Source of the DNA: Synechococcus sp. HW_metabat.21
GTDB lineage: Bacteria; Cyanobacteriota; Cyanobacteriia; PCC-6307; Cyanobiaceae
Direction of reading: 5' to 3'
Length of the DNA stretch: 5,732 nt
Assembly (NCBI GenBank): GCA_018623875.1
Contig: JAAZUZ010000113.1
Coordinates: 1-5,732 of the forward strand
In this document: positions 1 to 4,800 of the stretch, one piece after another
Layout: every line of letters starts with the position of its first letter
Position numbering within the stretch: the first letter of the stretch is position 1
Notes under the pieces: generated by a model
The model's input: the letters and a program-made list of their open reading frames with translations, nothing else
Database searches by the model: none
Told to the model about the DNA's origin: nothing
Made by a program: the position numbers and the translations under genes

Positions 1-384
1 CAAATCCATCCGCATCCCCTCGATCATGTCGAGATAGGGCTGCAGCGGTTGGGGGTAGCGCTCGAGGGTGTCGACCATCACGCGATCGAGACCGTCCTGG
101 ACGTCGCCCTTGAAGAAGGCGCGGGTGCGTTCCTCCCAACGATCGAGGCGGTCGGCCAGCTCCGAAACGGGGCGCGCCATGGCCTCCGGGCTATCCATTA
201 ACTCATCGGTGCGGCGGCACCAGACGTAGATGGCCCAAATGGCCCGGCGCTTGGCCGGGGGCATGAGCAGGGTTCCCAGATAAAACGTCTTTGCCCACTC
301 CGCCGTTTCCTGGCGACAGGCTTCAAACGCGTCCTCGAGGGAGGGGATGGTGGAGAGATCAGCCGTTGCTGTCACTGCCGCCAT
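1..384 (-). CDS. crtB: Phytoene synthase CrtB (Pys), N-terminal 128 residues; C-terminus beyond left edge
   Basis: Phytoene synthase condenses two geranylgeranyl diphosphates head-to-head, via prephytoene diphosphate, into 15-cis-phytoene, the committed step of carotenoid synthesis. The gene begins at ATG 384-382 and stays open for 128 codons to base 1, so only about the first 40% of a roughly 300-residue enzyme is present. Visible family marks are the TFYLGTLLMPP segment (residues 33-43), the AIWAIYVWCRRTDELMD helix (48-64) carrying the first Asp-rich DxxxD motif (D60, D64) that binds Mg-diphosphate, and DTLERYPQPLQPYLDMIEG (105-123). The second Asp-rich motif would lie outside the window. 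The start overlaps the crtP stop by one base (TGATG), which suggests translational coupling; no Shine-Dalgarno sequence is evident. A squalene synthase is possible by fold, but the motif wording and the crtP partner point firmly to phytoene synthase. Confidence 0.95.
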   Translation of the reverse strand, partial: MAAVTATADLSTIPSLEDAFEACRQETAEWAKTFYLGTLLMPPAKRRAIWAIYVWCRRTDELMDSPEAMARPVSELADRLDRWEERTRAFFKGDVQDGLDRVMVDTLERYPQPLQPYLDMIEGMRMDL

Positions 385-1772
385 CAAGCCGCCACGGCAG
401 TTTTGGCTTCACTCACCGCCTGGGCGCAGAGCTTGCCGCTCAGAACCGCACCTTCCATCGAGGCCAGATAGCGCTGCATCGTGTAATCGCCGGCCAAGAA
501 GAAATTCGAGATCGGCGAGGTCTGATCCGGCCGCAGCTGCTGGCAACCGGGAACGGTCTTGTAGACCGACAGCGGGGTCTTGACCACGATCGACTTGCGC
601 AGCTTGGCCTGGTCGTCGCCGGTGAAATGCATCGGGAAGAGACGCTTCAGCTCCTCCATGGTTGCCGCGATGATTTCCTCATCGCTGCGGCCAATCCAAT
701 CCTTGGCGGGGGCAAACACCAGCTCGAGCATCGAGCGGTTGGGATCCTCGTACTCCTTGCAGGTGTTGCTCATGTCGGCGTAGACGCTGAGCAGGGGGCT
801 GCGGCTGAAGAGCAGGTGATCGATCTCGGTGAGCTTGCGGTCAAACCAGAGGTGGATGTTGATCACCGGGACGCCATTGAGGCCGTCAAGTTTCTGGAAG
901 TAGGGCATCTGCTTCCAAGGCTCCGGCAGCAGCAGCTTGAAGGGATCGACCGGCAGGGCACTCACGTAGGCATCGGCCTGGAGCGTGAAGCCCTCCTTGC
1001 CTTTGATTCCGCCAATGCGGAAGCCGCTCACGCTGCCATCGGCATTCAGCTCGATCTCGCGCAGGGGAGAATCCAGGTGGACCTCACCGCCGCGGGCCGT
1101 GACGTAGTCAACGATCGGCTGACACAGGCGTTGGGGGGGGTTCCCATCCAAGAAGGCCATCTTTGAACCGTCGCTTTCCTGCAGGAAGCGGTTCAGGGCG
1201 GTCAAGACAACCGTGCTCGAGATCTCATCGGGATCGATGAAATTCAGGGCCTTGGCCATGGCGATGAACACCTCATCGTTCACCCGCTCAGGAATGTTGT
1301 GGATGCGGAGCCACTCAGTCCAGGAGTACTGGTCGCAGTCCTCGACGTACTGCTGGCCGCGCAGCATGGCCGGGACCAGACCCATCCCGAAGGAGATCTT
1401 CTCGGGCCAGCTCAACATGTCGTTGTTGCCCAGGATCGCGGCAACACCGTTCAGGGGAGCGGGGATGTCGGGGAAGTCGAAGCGGCTGTAGGTCCCCGGA
1501 GTCTCCTTCTGGTTGAAGATCATTGAGTGGCTCTTCCACTGGAGCCGGTCCTCAATGTTCAGCTCTTTAAAGAGCTGGCGCATGTTCCGATAAGCACCGA
1601 AGAAGATGTGCAGACCGGTCTCGTACCAATCGCCGTCATCGTCCTGCCAGGCAGCCACCTTGCCGCCGAGGACATCGCGGGCTTCCACAACCACAGGGGT
1701 GTGACCGGCGTCGCAGAGGTACTTGGCACAGGCCAACCCGGCCAAGCCAGCACCAGCAATGGCGACGCGCAT
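384..1772 (-). CDS. crtP: 15-cis-phytoene desaturase CrtP/Pds (plant type)
   Basis: This FAD enzyme introduces two double bonds into 15-cis-phytoene, giving 9,15,9'-tri-cis-zeta-carotene; plant-type members pass electrons to plastoquinone at the thylakoid or plasma membrane. From ATG 1772 the product has 462 residues, near the usual cyanobacterial length of about 470. The N-terminus is the Rossmann FAD motif MRVAIAGAGLAGL (GxGxxG at 7-12) with the ribose-binding acid E30, followed by ARDVLGGKVAAW (31-42) and YETGLHIFFGAY (50-61). Near the C-terminus is the FAD-closing segment AGDYTMQRYLASMEGAV (about 427-443). I chose ATG 1772 because it places the dinucleotide motif at residue 4, as in homologues, and because AGGG lies 6 bases upstream. 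A TTG 24 bases further up is in frame but adds an atypical leader. The gene reads first in a two-gene unit with crtB. It is the plant/cyanobacterial desaturase, unrelated in detail to bacterial CrtI. Confidence 0.97.
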   Translation of the reverse strand: MRVAIAGAGLAGLACAKYLCDAGHTPVVVEARDVLGGKVAAWQDDDGDWYETGLHIFFGAYRNMRQLFKELNIEDRLQWKSHSMIFNQKETPGTYSRFDFPDIPAPLNGVAAILGNNDMLSWPEKISFGMGLVPAMLRGQQYVEDCDQYSWTEWLRIHNIPERVNDEVFIAMAKALNFIDPDEISSTVVLTALNRFLQESDGSKMAFLDGNPPQRLCQPIVDYVTARGGEVHLDSPLREIELNADGSVSGFRIGGIKGKEGFTLQADAYVSALPVDPFKLLLPEPWKQMPYFQKLDGLNGVPVINIHLWFDRKLTEIDHLLFSRSPLLSVYADMSNTCKEYEDPNRSMLELVFAPAKDWIGRSDEEIIAATMEELKRLFPMHFTGDDQAKLRKSIVVKTPLSVYKTVPGCQQLRPDQTSPISNFFLAGDYTMQRYLASMEGAVLSGKLCAQAVSEAKTAVAA

Positions 1773-1845
1773 GAAAAACCCTGAATCAGTAGGCAACCTT
1801 AAAGGGCCCGAGACCAGGACCGAGTCCCTCCAGTCCCAGGCCGGC

Positions 1846-1874
1846 TTGACCAGAGCCGCCAGGCACTTCTTAAA
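1846..1874 (+). promoter_or_regulatory. Candidate sigma70-type promoter for ndhM
   Basis: TTGACC (1846-1851) matches the -35 consensus at five of six positions. A 17-bp spacer then leads to CTTAAA (1869-1874), which matches TATAAT at only three of six. Transcription would start around 1881, leaving a leader of about 40 nt before the ndhM ATG. The -35 and spacing are good but the -10 is weak, so this is tentative. Confidence 0.28.
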
Positions 1875-1882
1875 GTCGTGAC

Positions 1883-1900
1883 GCCGGCCTTCGGGTTCGC
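1883..1900 (+). other. UUCG-capped hairpin in the ndhM leader
   Basis: In the presumed ndhM leader, CC-TTCG-GG forms a cUUCGg tetraloop (loop 1890-1893). It is extended by two G-U pairs (1887-1896, 1886-1897), one mismatch, and two further pairs (1884-1899, 1883-1900). A competing fold pairs CCGGC (1884-1888) with GCCGG (1899-1903). The structure sits about 20 nt before the start codon and could affect translation. The stem is short and interrupted, so chance is possible. Confidence 0.25.
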
Positions 1901-1921
1901 CGGTCAGCAGATTGCCTCGCC

Positions 1922-2269
1922 ATGGCCGACACCCTGATCAAATCCACCACTCGCCACGTGCGCCTCTTCACGGCACGGGTGGAGAACGGACAGCTGGTCC
2001 CAGACGACCACCAGTTGACCCTCGACCTGGATCCGGACAACGAGTTTCTCTGGAACACTGAGGCCCAACAGGCCGTGCAGCAGCGCTTCCAAGAGCTGGT
2101 TACGGCCAACGCTGGCAACGATCTCAACGACTACAACCTGCGCCGGATCGGCTCTGAGCTGGAGGGCACGATCCGCACGCTGCTCCAGGCCGGCAAGCTC
2201 AGTTACAACCCGGACTGCCGCGTCCTGAACTACTCGATGGGTCTTCCCCAAAGCCCTGAGCGTCCATGA
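1922..2269 (+). CDS. ndhM: NAD(P)H-quinone oxidoreductase (NDH-1) subunit M
   Basis: NdhM is a small peripheral subunit specific to cyanobacterial and chloroplast NDH-1. It sits at the hydrophilic arm near the NdhH/I/J/K region and is needed for a stable complex that takes electrons from ferredoxin to plastoquinone in respiration and cyclic electron flow. The 115-residue product has the usual length, no membrane segment, and the recognisable family wording: TTRHVRLFTARVENGQLVPD (residues 9-28), LTLDLDPDNEFLW (32-44), DYNLRRIGSELEGTIR (70-85), and a C-terminal LSYNPDCRVLNYSMGLP (93-109). ATG 1922 gives the family N-terminus MADTLIKSTTRHVR. No Shine-Dalgarno sequence precedes it. It is first in a unit with the downstream DUF3172 gene, whose ATG overlaps its TGA by 4 bp. 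Confidence 0.96.
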   Translation: MADTLIKSTTRHVRLFTARVENGQLVPDDHQLTLDLDPDNEFLWNTEAQQAVQQRFQELVTANAGNDLNDYNLRRIGSELEGTIRTLLQAGKLSYNPDCRVLNYSMGLPQSPERP

Positions 2270-2901
2270 CCCGCTCCCGCTACGGCCGCAGCAGCTACGA
2301 CGATCGCTACGGCGACGAGCGCGGCCGTGACAGCTACGGCGCCCCCCGCCGCGGCGGGGGGCGGCCCCGGGGACCCGGATCAGGCGGCGGTGGAGCCCCA
2401 GGTGGGGGCGACGGGATTCAGTTCAACATGGGCACCGTGGCCGTTCTCGGTGGGGTTCTCGTCGTCGGAATCGGCATCGGCACCGGCATCTCCAGCAACA
2501 CCCAGGGGGACCAAGGCAACATCGCCAGCTCCCAACAGCTCGATATGGCAGTTCCCGATCCGGAGTTTTGCCGGCAGTGGGGTGCGAGTGCCTTCGTGAT
2601 GGACATCGAGCTGTACACGACCATGAACCCCAGCACGAGCTTCGTCACGCAACCAGCGCTGCGTCCCGGCTGCGTGATCAGGCGAGAAAACTGGAGCGTG
2701 CTGCAGAAGGAGGGTGCGGTCACCTCCGAGCAGATGCGCCAATGCAAGCAACGGATGAACACCTTCGCTTACATCGGCTCGGTCAAGGACCAACCGATCG
2801 TGCGTTGCGTCTATCAGACCGACATCAGCGAGAACAAATTCATCACCAAGGGCATTGCCGACGATGCCGCCGGCATCACCCCTGAAGCCGATCAGTTCTG
2901 A
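2266..2901 (+). CDS. DUF3172-type single-pass membrane protein, function unknown
   Basis: I recognise this as the cyanobacterial DUF3172 family, whose role is not known to me. The 211-residue protein has three parts. Residues 1-52 are a low-complexity, probably disordered tail rich in Arg, Gly, Tyr and Asp (RYGRSSYDDRYGDERGRDSYG, then RRGGGRPRG) with about ten arginines. Residues 55-77 form one hydrophobic helix with glycine at every second position (G68, G70, G72, G74). Residues 90-211 are a soluble domain with four cysteines (C102, C136, C160, C181). By the positive-inside rule the Arg-rich tail would be cytoplasmic and the Cys domain periplasmic or lumenal, where two disulfides are possible; this is inference. 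The start ATG overlaps the ndhM stop (ATGA), so translation is probably coupled to an NDH-1 subunit. The tail is encoded by an extremely GC-rich stretch containing a perfect palindrome. Confidence is high that it is a gene, low on function. Confidence 0.9.
   Translation: MTRSRYGRSSYDDRYGDERGRDSYGAPRRGGGRPRGPGSGGGGAPGGGDGIQFNMGTVAVLGGVLVVGIGIGTGISSNTQGDQGNIASSQQLDMAVPDPEFCRQWGASAFVMDIELYTTMNPSTSFVTQPALRPGCVIRRENWSVLQKEGAVTSEQMRQCKQRMNTFAYIGSVKDQPIVRCVYQTDISENKFITKGIADDAAGITPEADQF
2340..2363. repeat. Perfect 24-bp all-G/C palindrome inside the DUF3172 gene
   Basis: The half-site CGCCCCCCGCCG (2340-2351) is followed directly by its exact reverse complement (2352-2363). In RNA this can form a 10-bp all-GC stem with a CGCG loop, about 75 nt after the start codon. 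It lies in a 36-base run without any A or T (2337-2372) that ends with a second palindrome, CCCCGGGG (2365-2372). It encodes part of the Arg/Gly-rich tail (GAPRRGGGR), so codon use for Pro, Arg and Gly explains the GC content but not the exact symmetry. Confidence 0.9.
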
Positions 2902-2926
2902 GCCGTCCTGATTGGAGCTGTAGCCC

Positions 2927-3913
2927 TCAGGCTTCGACGCCCTCGGGTTCCACCGCCGCACTCGCGGCGGTGGGCCGGCGCAACGGGCTGTCTGGGCTAG
3001 CAAAAACAGGCAGGATTTCCTTCCGGAACGCATCCGCAGCCCGCGAGCAGTAGCGGGCTGGATGGGTGATCAACTTCAGCTGGCGGCGGACCGAGAGATC
3101 CGCCAGAGCCGGGCGGTGCAAGTTGCCTGCGGCCAATTCCCGCTCGATCGAGACGACCGGCAAAAAGGCTGCACCGAGGCCGCTCTGGACAGCATTTTTG
3201 ATGGCCTCAAACGAGTTGAGCTCCATCTCAATCTTCAGGCGCGACACGTCCAAACCCGAGCGCGCCAGCAATTGGTCGACCATCTTGCGGGTCGTGGACT
3301 GGGCGTCCAAGGAAACAAAGCCCAACCTGTACAGGTCGTCCTTACTGAGCTCCGGCAGGCGGGCCAAGGGGTGCTTCGTGGGCAGCACCAAGGCCAGCTC
3401 ATCGCTGGCGTAGGGAATGACCTGCAGCAGCTCGTTGAGCTCACTCGGCAGCTCGCCACCAATGATCGCCAGATCGATTTGACCGTTGGCAACGCTCCAG
3501 CCGGTGCGGCGGGTGCTGTGCACCTGCAGCTGCACCGCCACCTCGGGGTACTTCTGACGGAACAGACCGATCATCCGCGGCATCAAATAGGTGCCCGTGG
3601 TCTGGCTCGCCCCCACGATCAACGAGCCCCCTTTGAGGTTGTGCAGGTCCTCGAGGGCCCGGCAGGCCTCCTGGCACTGGCTCAAGATCCGATCGCAGTA
3701 GCTCAGCAGCAGGTGTCCGGCCTCGGTCAGCTGGGCCTTGCGACCACCCCGATCAAACAGGGAAACATTGAGCTGCTTCTCCAGGTTCTGGATCTGCAGG
3801 GAGACCGCCGGCTGGGTGACGTAGAGGCTGTCGGCGGCTTTCTTAAAACTGCCCTCGCTGGCGATCGCCCGCAGGATGCGCAGCTGATCGAGGGTGAACG
3901 GCAGATCAGCCAT
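2927..3913 (-). CDS. rbcR: LysR-type transcriptional regulator, RbcR-like
   Basis: RbcR/Ycf30-type LysR proteins bind DNA as tetramers and control Rubisco and carbon-acquisition genes in cyanobacteria and red-lineage plastids, responding to metabolites of carbon fixation. The 328-residue product starts MADLPFTLDQLRILRAIASE. Its winged helix-turn-helix spans about residues 7-66, with GSFKKAADSLYVTQPAVSLQ as the HTH and FDRGGRKAQLTEAG as the wing. A linker helix (about 67-92) leads into the effector domain, which opens GSLIVGASQTTGTYLMPRM (96-114); the second subdomain includes FEAIKNAVQSGLGAAFLP (235-252). The C-terminal 20 residues are Pro/Ala-rich and probably unstructured. ATG 3913 gives the family N-terminus; no Shine-Dalgarno sequence is seen. 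It is divergent from Z-ISO-ndhF, the classic LysR layout, so autoregulation and control of that unit are plausible. The paralogues NdhR/CcmR and CmpR are alternatives; the N-terminal and effector-domain wording fits RbcR best. Confidence 0.87.
   Translation of the reverse strand: MADLPFTLDQLRILRAIASEGSFKKAADSLYVTQPAVSLQIQNLEKQLNVSLFDRGGRKAQLTEAGHLLLSYCDRILSQCQEACRALEDLHNLKGGSLIVGASQTTGTYLMPRMIGLFRQKYPEVAVQLQVHSTRRTGWSVANGQIDLAIIGGELPSELNELLQVIPYASDELALVLPTKHPLARLPELSKDDLYRLGFVSLDAQSTTRKMVDQLLARSGLDVSRLKIEMELNSFEAIKNAVQSGLGAAFLPVVSIERELAAGNLHRPALADLSVRRQLKLITHPARYCSRAADAFRKEILPVFASPDSPLRRPTAASAAVEPEGVEA
2950..2973. terminator. Perfect inverted repeat in the rbcR 3' end; possible bidirectional terminator
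   Basis: CCACCGCCGC (2950-2959) and GCGGCGGTGG (2964-2973) are exact reverse complements around a 4-base loop, ACTC on the plus strand. The 10-bp stem falls 49 nt after the DUF3172 stop and 20 bases inside the 3' coding end of the convergent regulator gene, where it encodes the Thr-Ala-Ala-Ser-Ala-Ala-Val stretch near the C-terminus. The position suits stopping plus-strand read-through. No T-tract follows on either strand, so it is not a canonical intrinsic terminator. Confidence 0.45.
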
Positions 3914-4014
3914 GGAGGGCGCTGCGGTTCAGCGGGGGATCAAAACTCTAGGTCGAGTGGTCAGCTGGTTCACGCTCTTGGCGAGAATCGATTGGATCCA
4001 AAGCAACCCGGCTC
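3914..4014. promoter_or_regulatory. Divergent promoter region between the LysR gene and Z-ISO
   Basis: This 101-bp gap must contain the start signals for the minus-strand regulator and probably the plus-strand Z-ISO-ndhF unit. It is less GC-rich in its right half than its surroundings. Two overlapping perfect palindromes are present, AATCGATT (3986-3993) and TTGGATCCAA (3992-4001), plus a dyad ACTC-N6-GAGT (3945-3958) about 32 bases upstream of the regulator start. The segment 3988-4000 fits the loose LysR T-N11-A spacing. The stricter ATTA-type RbcR motif I know of is not visible. No convincing -35/-10 pair was found on either strand. Confidence 0.45.
3986..4001. promoter_or_regulatory. Overlapping palindromes, candidate operator
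   Basis: AATCGATT and TTGGATCCAA are each perfect palindromes and share the central TT (3992-3993). They lie 13 bases upstream of the Z-ISO GTG start, and 72 bases upstream of the regulator start on the other strand. Because LysR proteins often bind the gap beside their own gene, this is the best operator-like sequence in the region. It could equally be chance. Confidence 0.3.
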
Positions 4015-4755
4015 GTGAGCGGCGTCAGCAACCTCCACCACAGCAGCCTGGTGATGCTGGCTCTGCTCCTGGTGTTTGCCGTCATCCACAGCGGCGGCGC
4101 CTCCCTGCGCTACTGGGGGGCTGAACGCATTGGGGAGCGAGCTTGGCGGCTGCTATTTGCCGCCGTCAGCATTCCCTCTGCCGTGGTGGTGATCGGCTAT
4201 TTCCTGGCCCATCGCTACGACGGAATCCGGCTCTGGAACCTCCAGGACCAGCCCTGGATCGTGCCGCTGGTCTGGGTCGGAACGGCCATCTCCTTTTTGT
4301 TCCTCTACCCAGCCACCTACAACCTGCTGGAAATTCCGGCGGTGCTCAAACCCCAGGTGCGGATGTACGCCACCGGCATCATCCGCGTCAGTCGCCACCC
4401 CCAGGCGATCGGTCAGATCCTCTGGTGTTGCACCCACCTGCTCTGGATTGGCAGCAGCTTCATGGTGGCCACCTGCGTCGGCCTAATCGCCCACCATCTC
4501 TTCGCCGTCTGGAATGGAGACCGTCGCCTCAGCAACCGCTTTGGCGAAGCTTTTGAGGAACTCAGGGCCAGCACCTCCATCGTTCCCTTTCGGGCCGTGC
4601 TCGATGGCCGTCAACAGTTGGTGGCCTCAGAATTCCTCCGGCCTGCCCAACTGGGAATCGCCATCGCCGTAGGGGTCTTCTGGTGGGCCCATCGCTACAT
4701 CGGGGTCGCCGCGACAGGGTTCAGTCGATTAGGGCTCGCCCATTGGCTGGGTTAA
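4015..4755 (+). CDS. NnrU/Z-ISO family membrane protein, probable 15-cis-zeta-carotene isomerase
   Basis: Z-ISO is a heme b-dependent integral membrane enzyme that isomerises the 15-cis bond of 9,15,9'-tri-cis-zeta-carotene, giving the substrate of zeta-carotene desaturase; light can partly replace it. The 246-residue product closely resembles plant Z-ISO as I recall it: FAVIHSGGASLRYWG (21-35), HRYDGIRLWNLQ (66-77), FLFLYPATYNLLEIPAV (94-110), TGIIRVSRHPQAIGQILW (120-137), GLIAHHLFAVWNGDRRLSNR (156-175) and TSIVPFRAVLDGRQ (187-200). H25 and one of H160/H161 are the likely heme ligands by analogy with the plant enzyme. About six hydrophobic segments are visible. The start is GTG 4015; an in-frame ATG at 4054 is an alternative that would remove 13 residues yet keep the first helix. 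It follows the divergent LysR gene and precedes ndhF by 45 bp. Databases often call it just NnrU; the pathway context of crtB and crtP supports the isomerase role. Confidence 0.88.
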   Translation: MSGVSNLHHSSLVMLALLLVFAVIHSGGASLRYWGAERIGERAWRLLFAAVSIPSAVVVIGYFLAHRYDGIRLWNLQDQPWIVPLVWVGTAISFLFLYPATYNLLEIPAVLKPQVRMYATGIIRVSRHPQAIGQILWCCTHLLWIGSSFMVATCVGLIAHHLFAVWNGDRRLSNRFGEAFEELRASTSIVPFRAVLDGRQQLVASEFLRPAQLGIAIAVGVFWWAHRYIGVAATGFSRLGLAHWLG

Positions 4756-4800
4756 GGCGCACCGGGCTGCCTAAACTCGCCCTGATTCCCTGAGTGCCGG
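4756..4800 (+). promoter_or_regulatory. Short gap between Z-ISO and ndhF, possible internal promoter
   Basis: The 45-bp spacer has no hairpin or T-tract, so read-through from Z-ISO into ndhF is likely. TAAACT at 4772-4777 matches TATAAT at four of six positions and lies 23 bases before the ndhF ATG, but no -35 is found at the right distance. It may be a weak extra promoter or chance. The only Shine-Dalgarno-like bases are a GAG 7 bases before the ATG. Confidence 0.25.

Larger units (their letters stand above)
1773..1921. promoter_or_regulatory. Divergent intergenic region between crtP and ndhM
   Basis: This 149-bp gap must hold the promoters of both the crtP-crtB unit (minus) and the ndhM-DUF3172 unit (plus), since both transcripts start here by layout. 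It contains no credible ORF. Visible elements are a possible plus-strand -35/-10 pair (listed separately), a tandem AGTCCC repeat at 1823-1828 and 1832-1837, a small GGAC-CGA-GTCC dyad (1817-1827), and a UUCG-capped inverted repeat just upstream of ndhM (1883-1900). I could not pick a convincing minus-strand promoter. None of these short elements has been shown to be functional. Confidence 0.55.

Noticed and set aside
291..1166. Plus-strand 291-codon open frame opposite crtB and crtP
   Set aside because: It is antisense to two well-supported enzymes, its translation has no family character, and long antisense frames are expected from GC-rich codon use.
1773..1796. Upstream TTG start for crtP adding eight residues
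   Set aside because: The ATG at 1772 has AGGG six bases upstream and matches the family N-terminus, and the extra residues (PTDSGFF) are atypical.
1823..1837. Tandem AGTCCC repeat in the crtP-ndhM gap
   Set aside because: It is only two copies of a hexamer in GC-rich DNA, too little to call an operator or iteron.
2380..3033. Minus-strand 217-codon open frame opposite DUF3172 and running past the convergent junction
   Set aside because: It overlaps both real genes, has no recognisable domain, and follows the codon-position GC pattern of the plus-strand gene.
3860..3869. GGCGATCGCC, containing the cyanobacterial HIP1 octamer GCGATCGC
   Set aside because: I noticed only one copy in 5.7 kb, inside a coding region, which is compatible with chance in GC-rich DNA. 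It does not indicate HIP1 enrichment.
3062..4018. Plus-strand 318-codon open frame covering almost all of the LysR gene
   Set aside because: The LysR frame has a complete recognisable domain structure. The opposite frame is Gln/Leu/Arg-rich low-information sequence and is best seen as a shadow.
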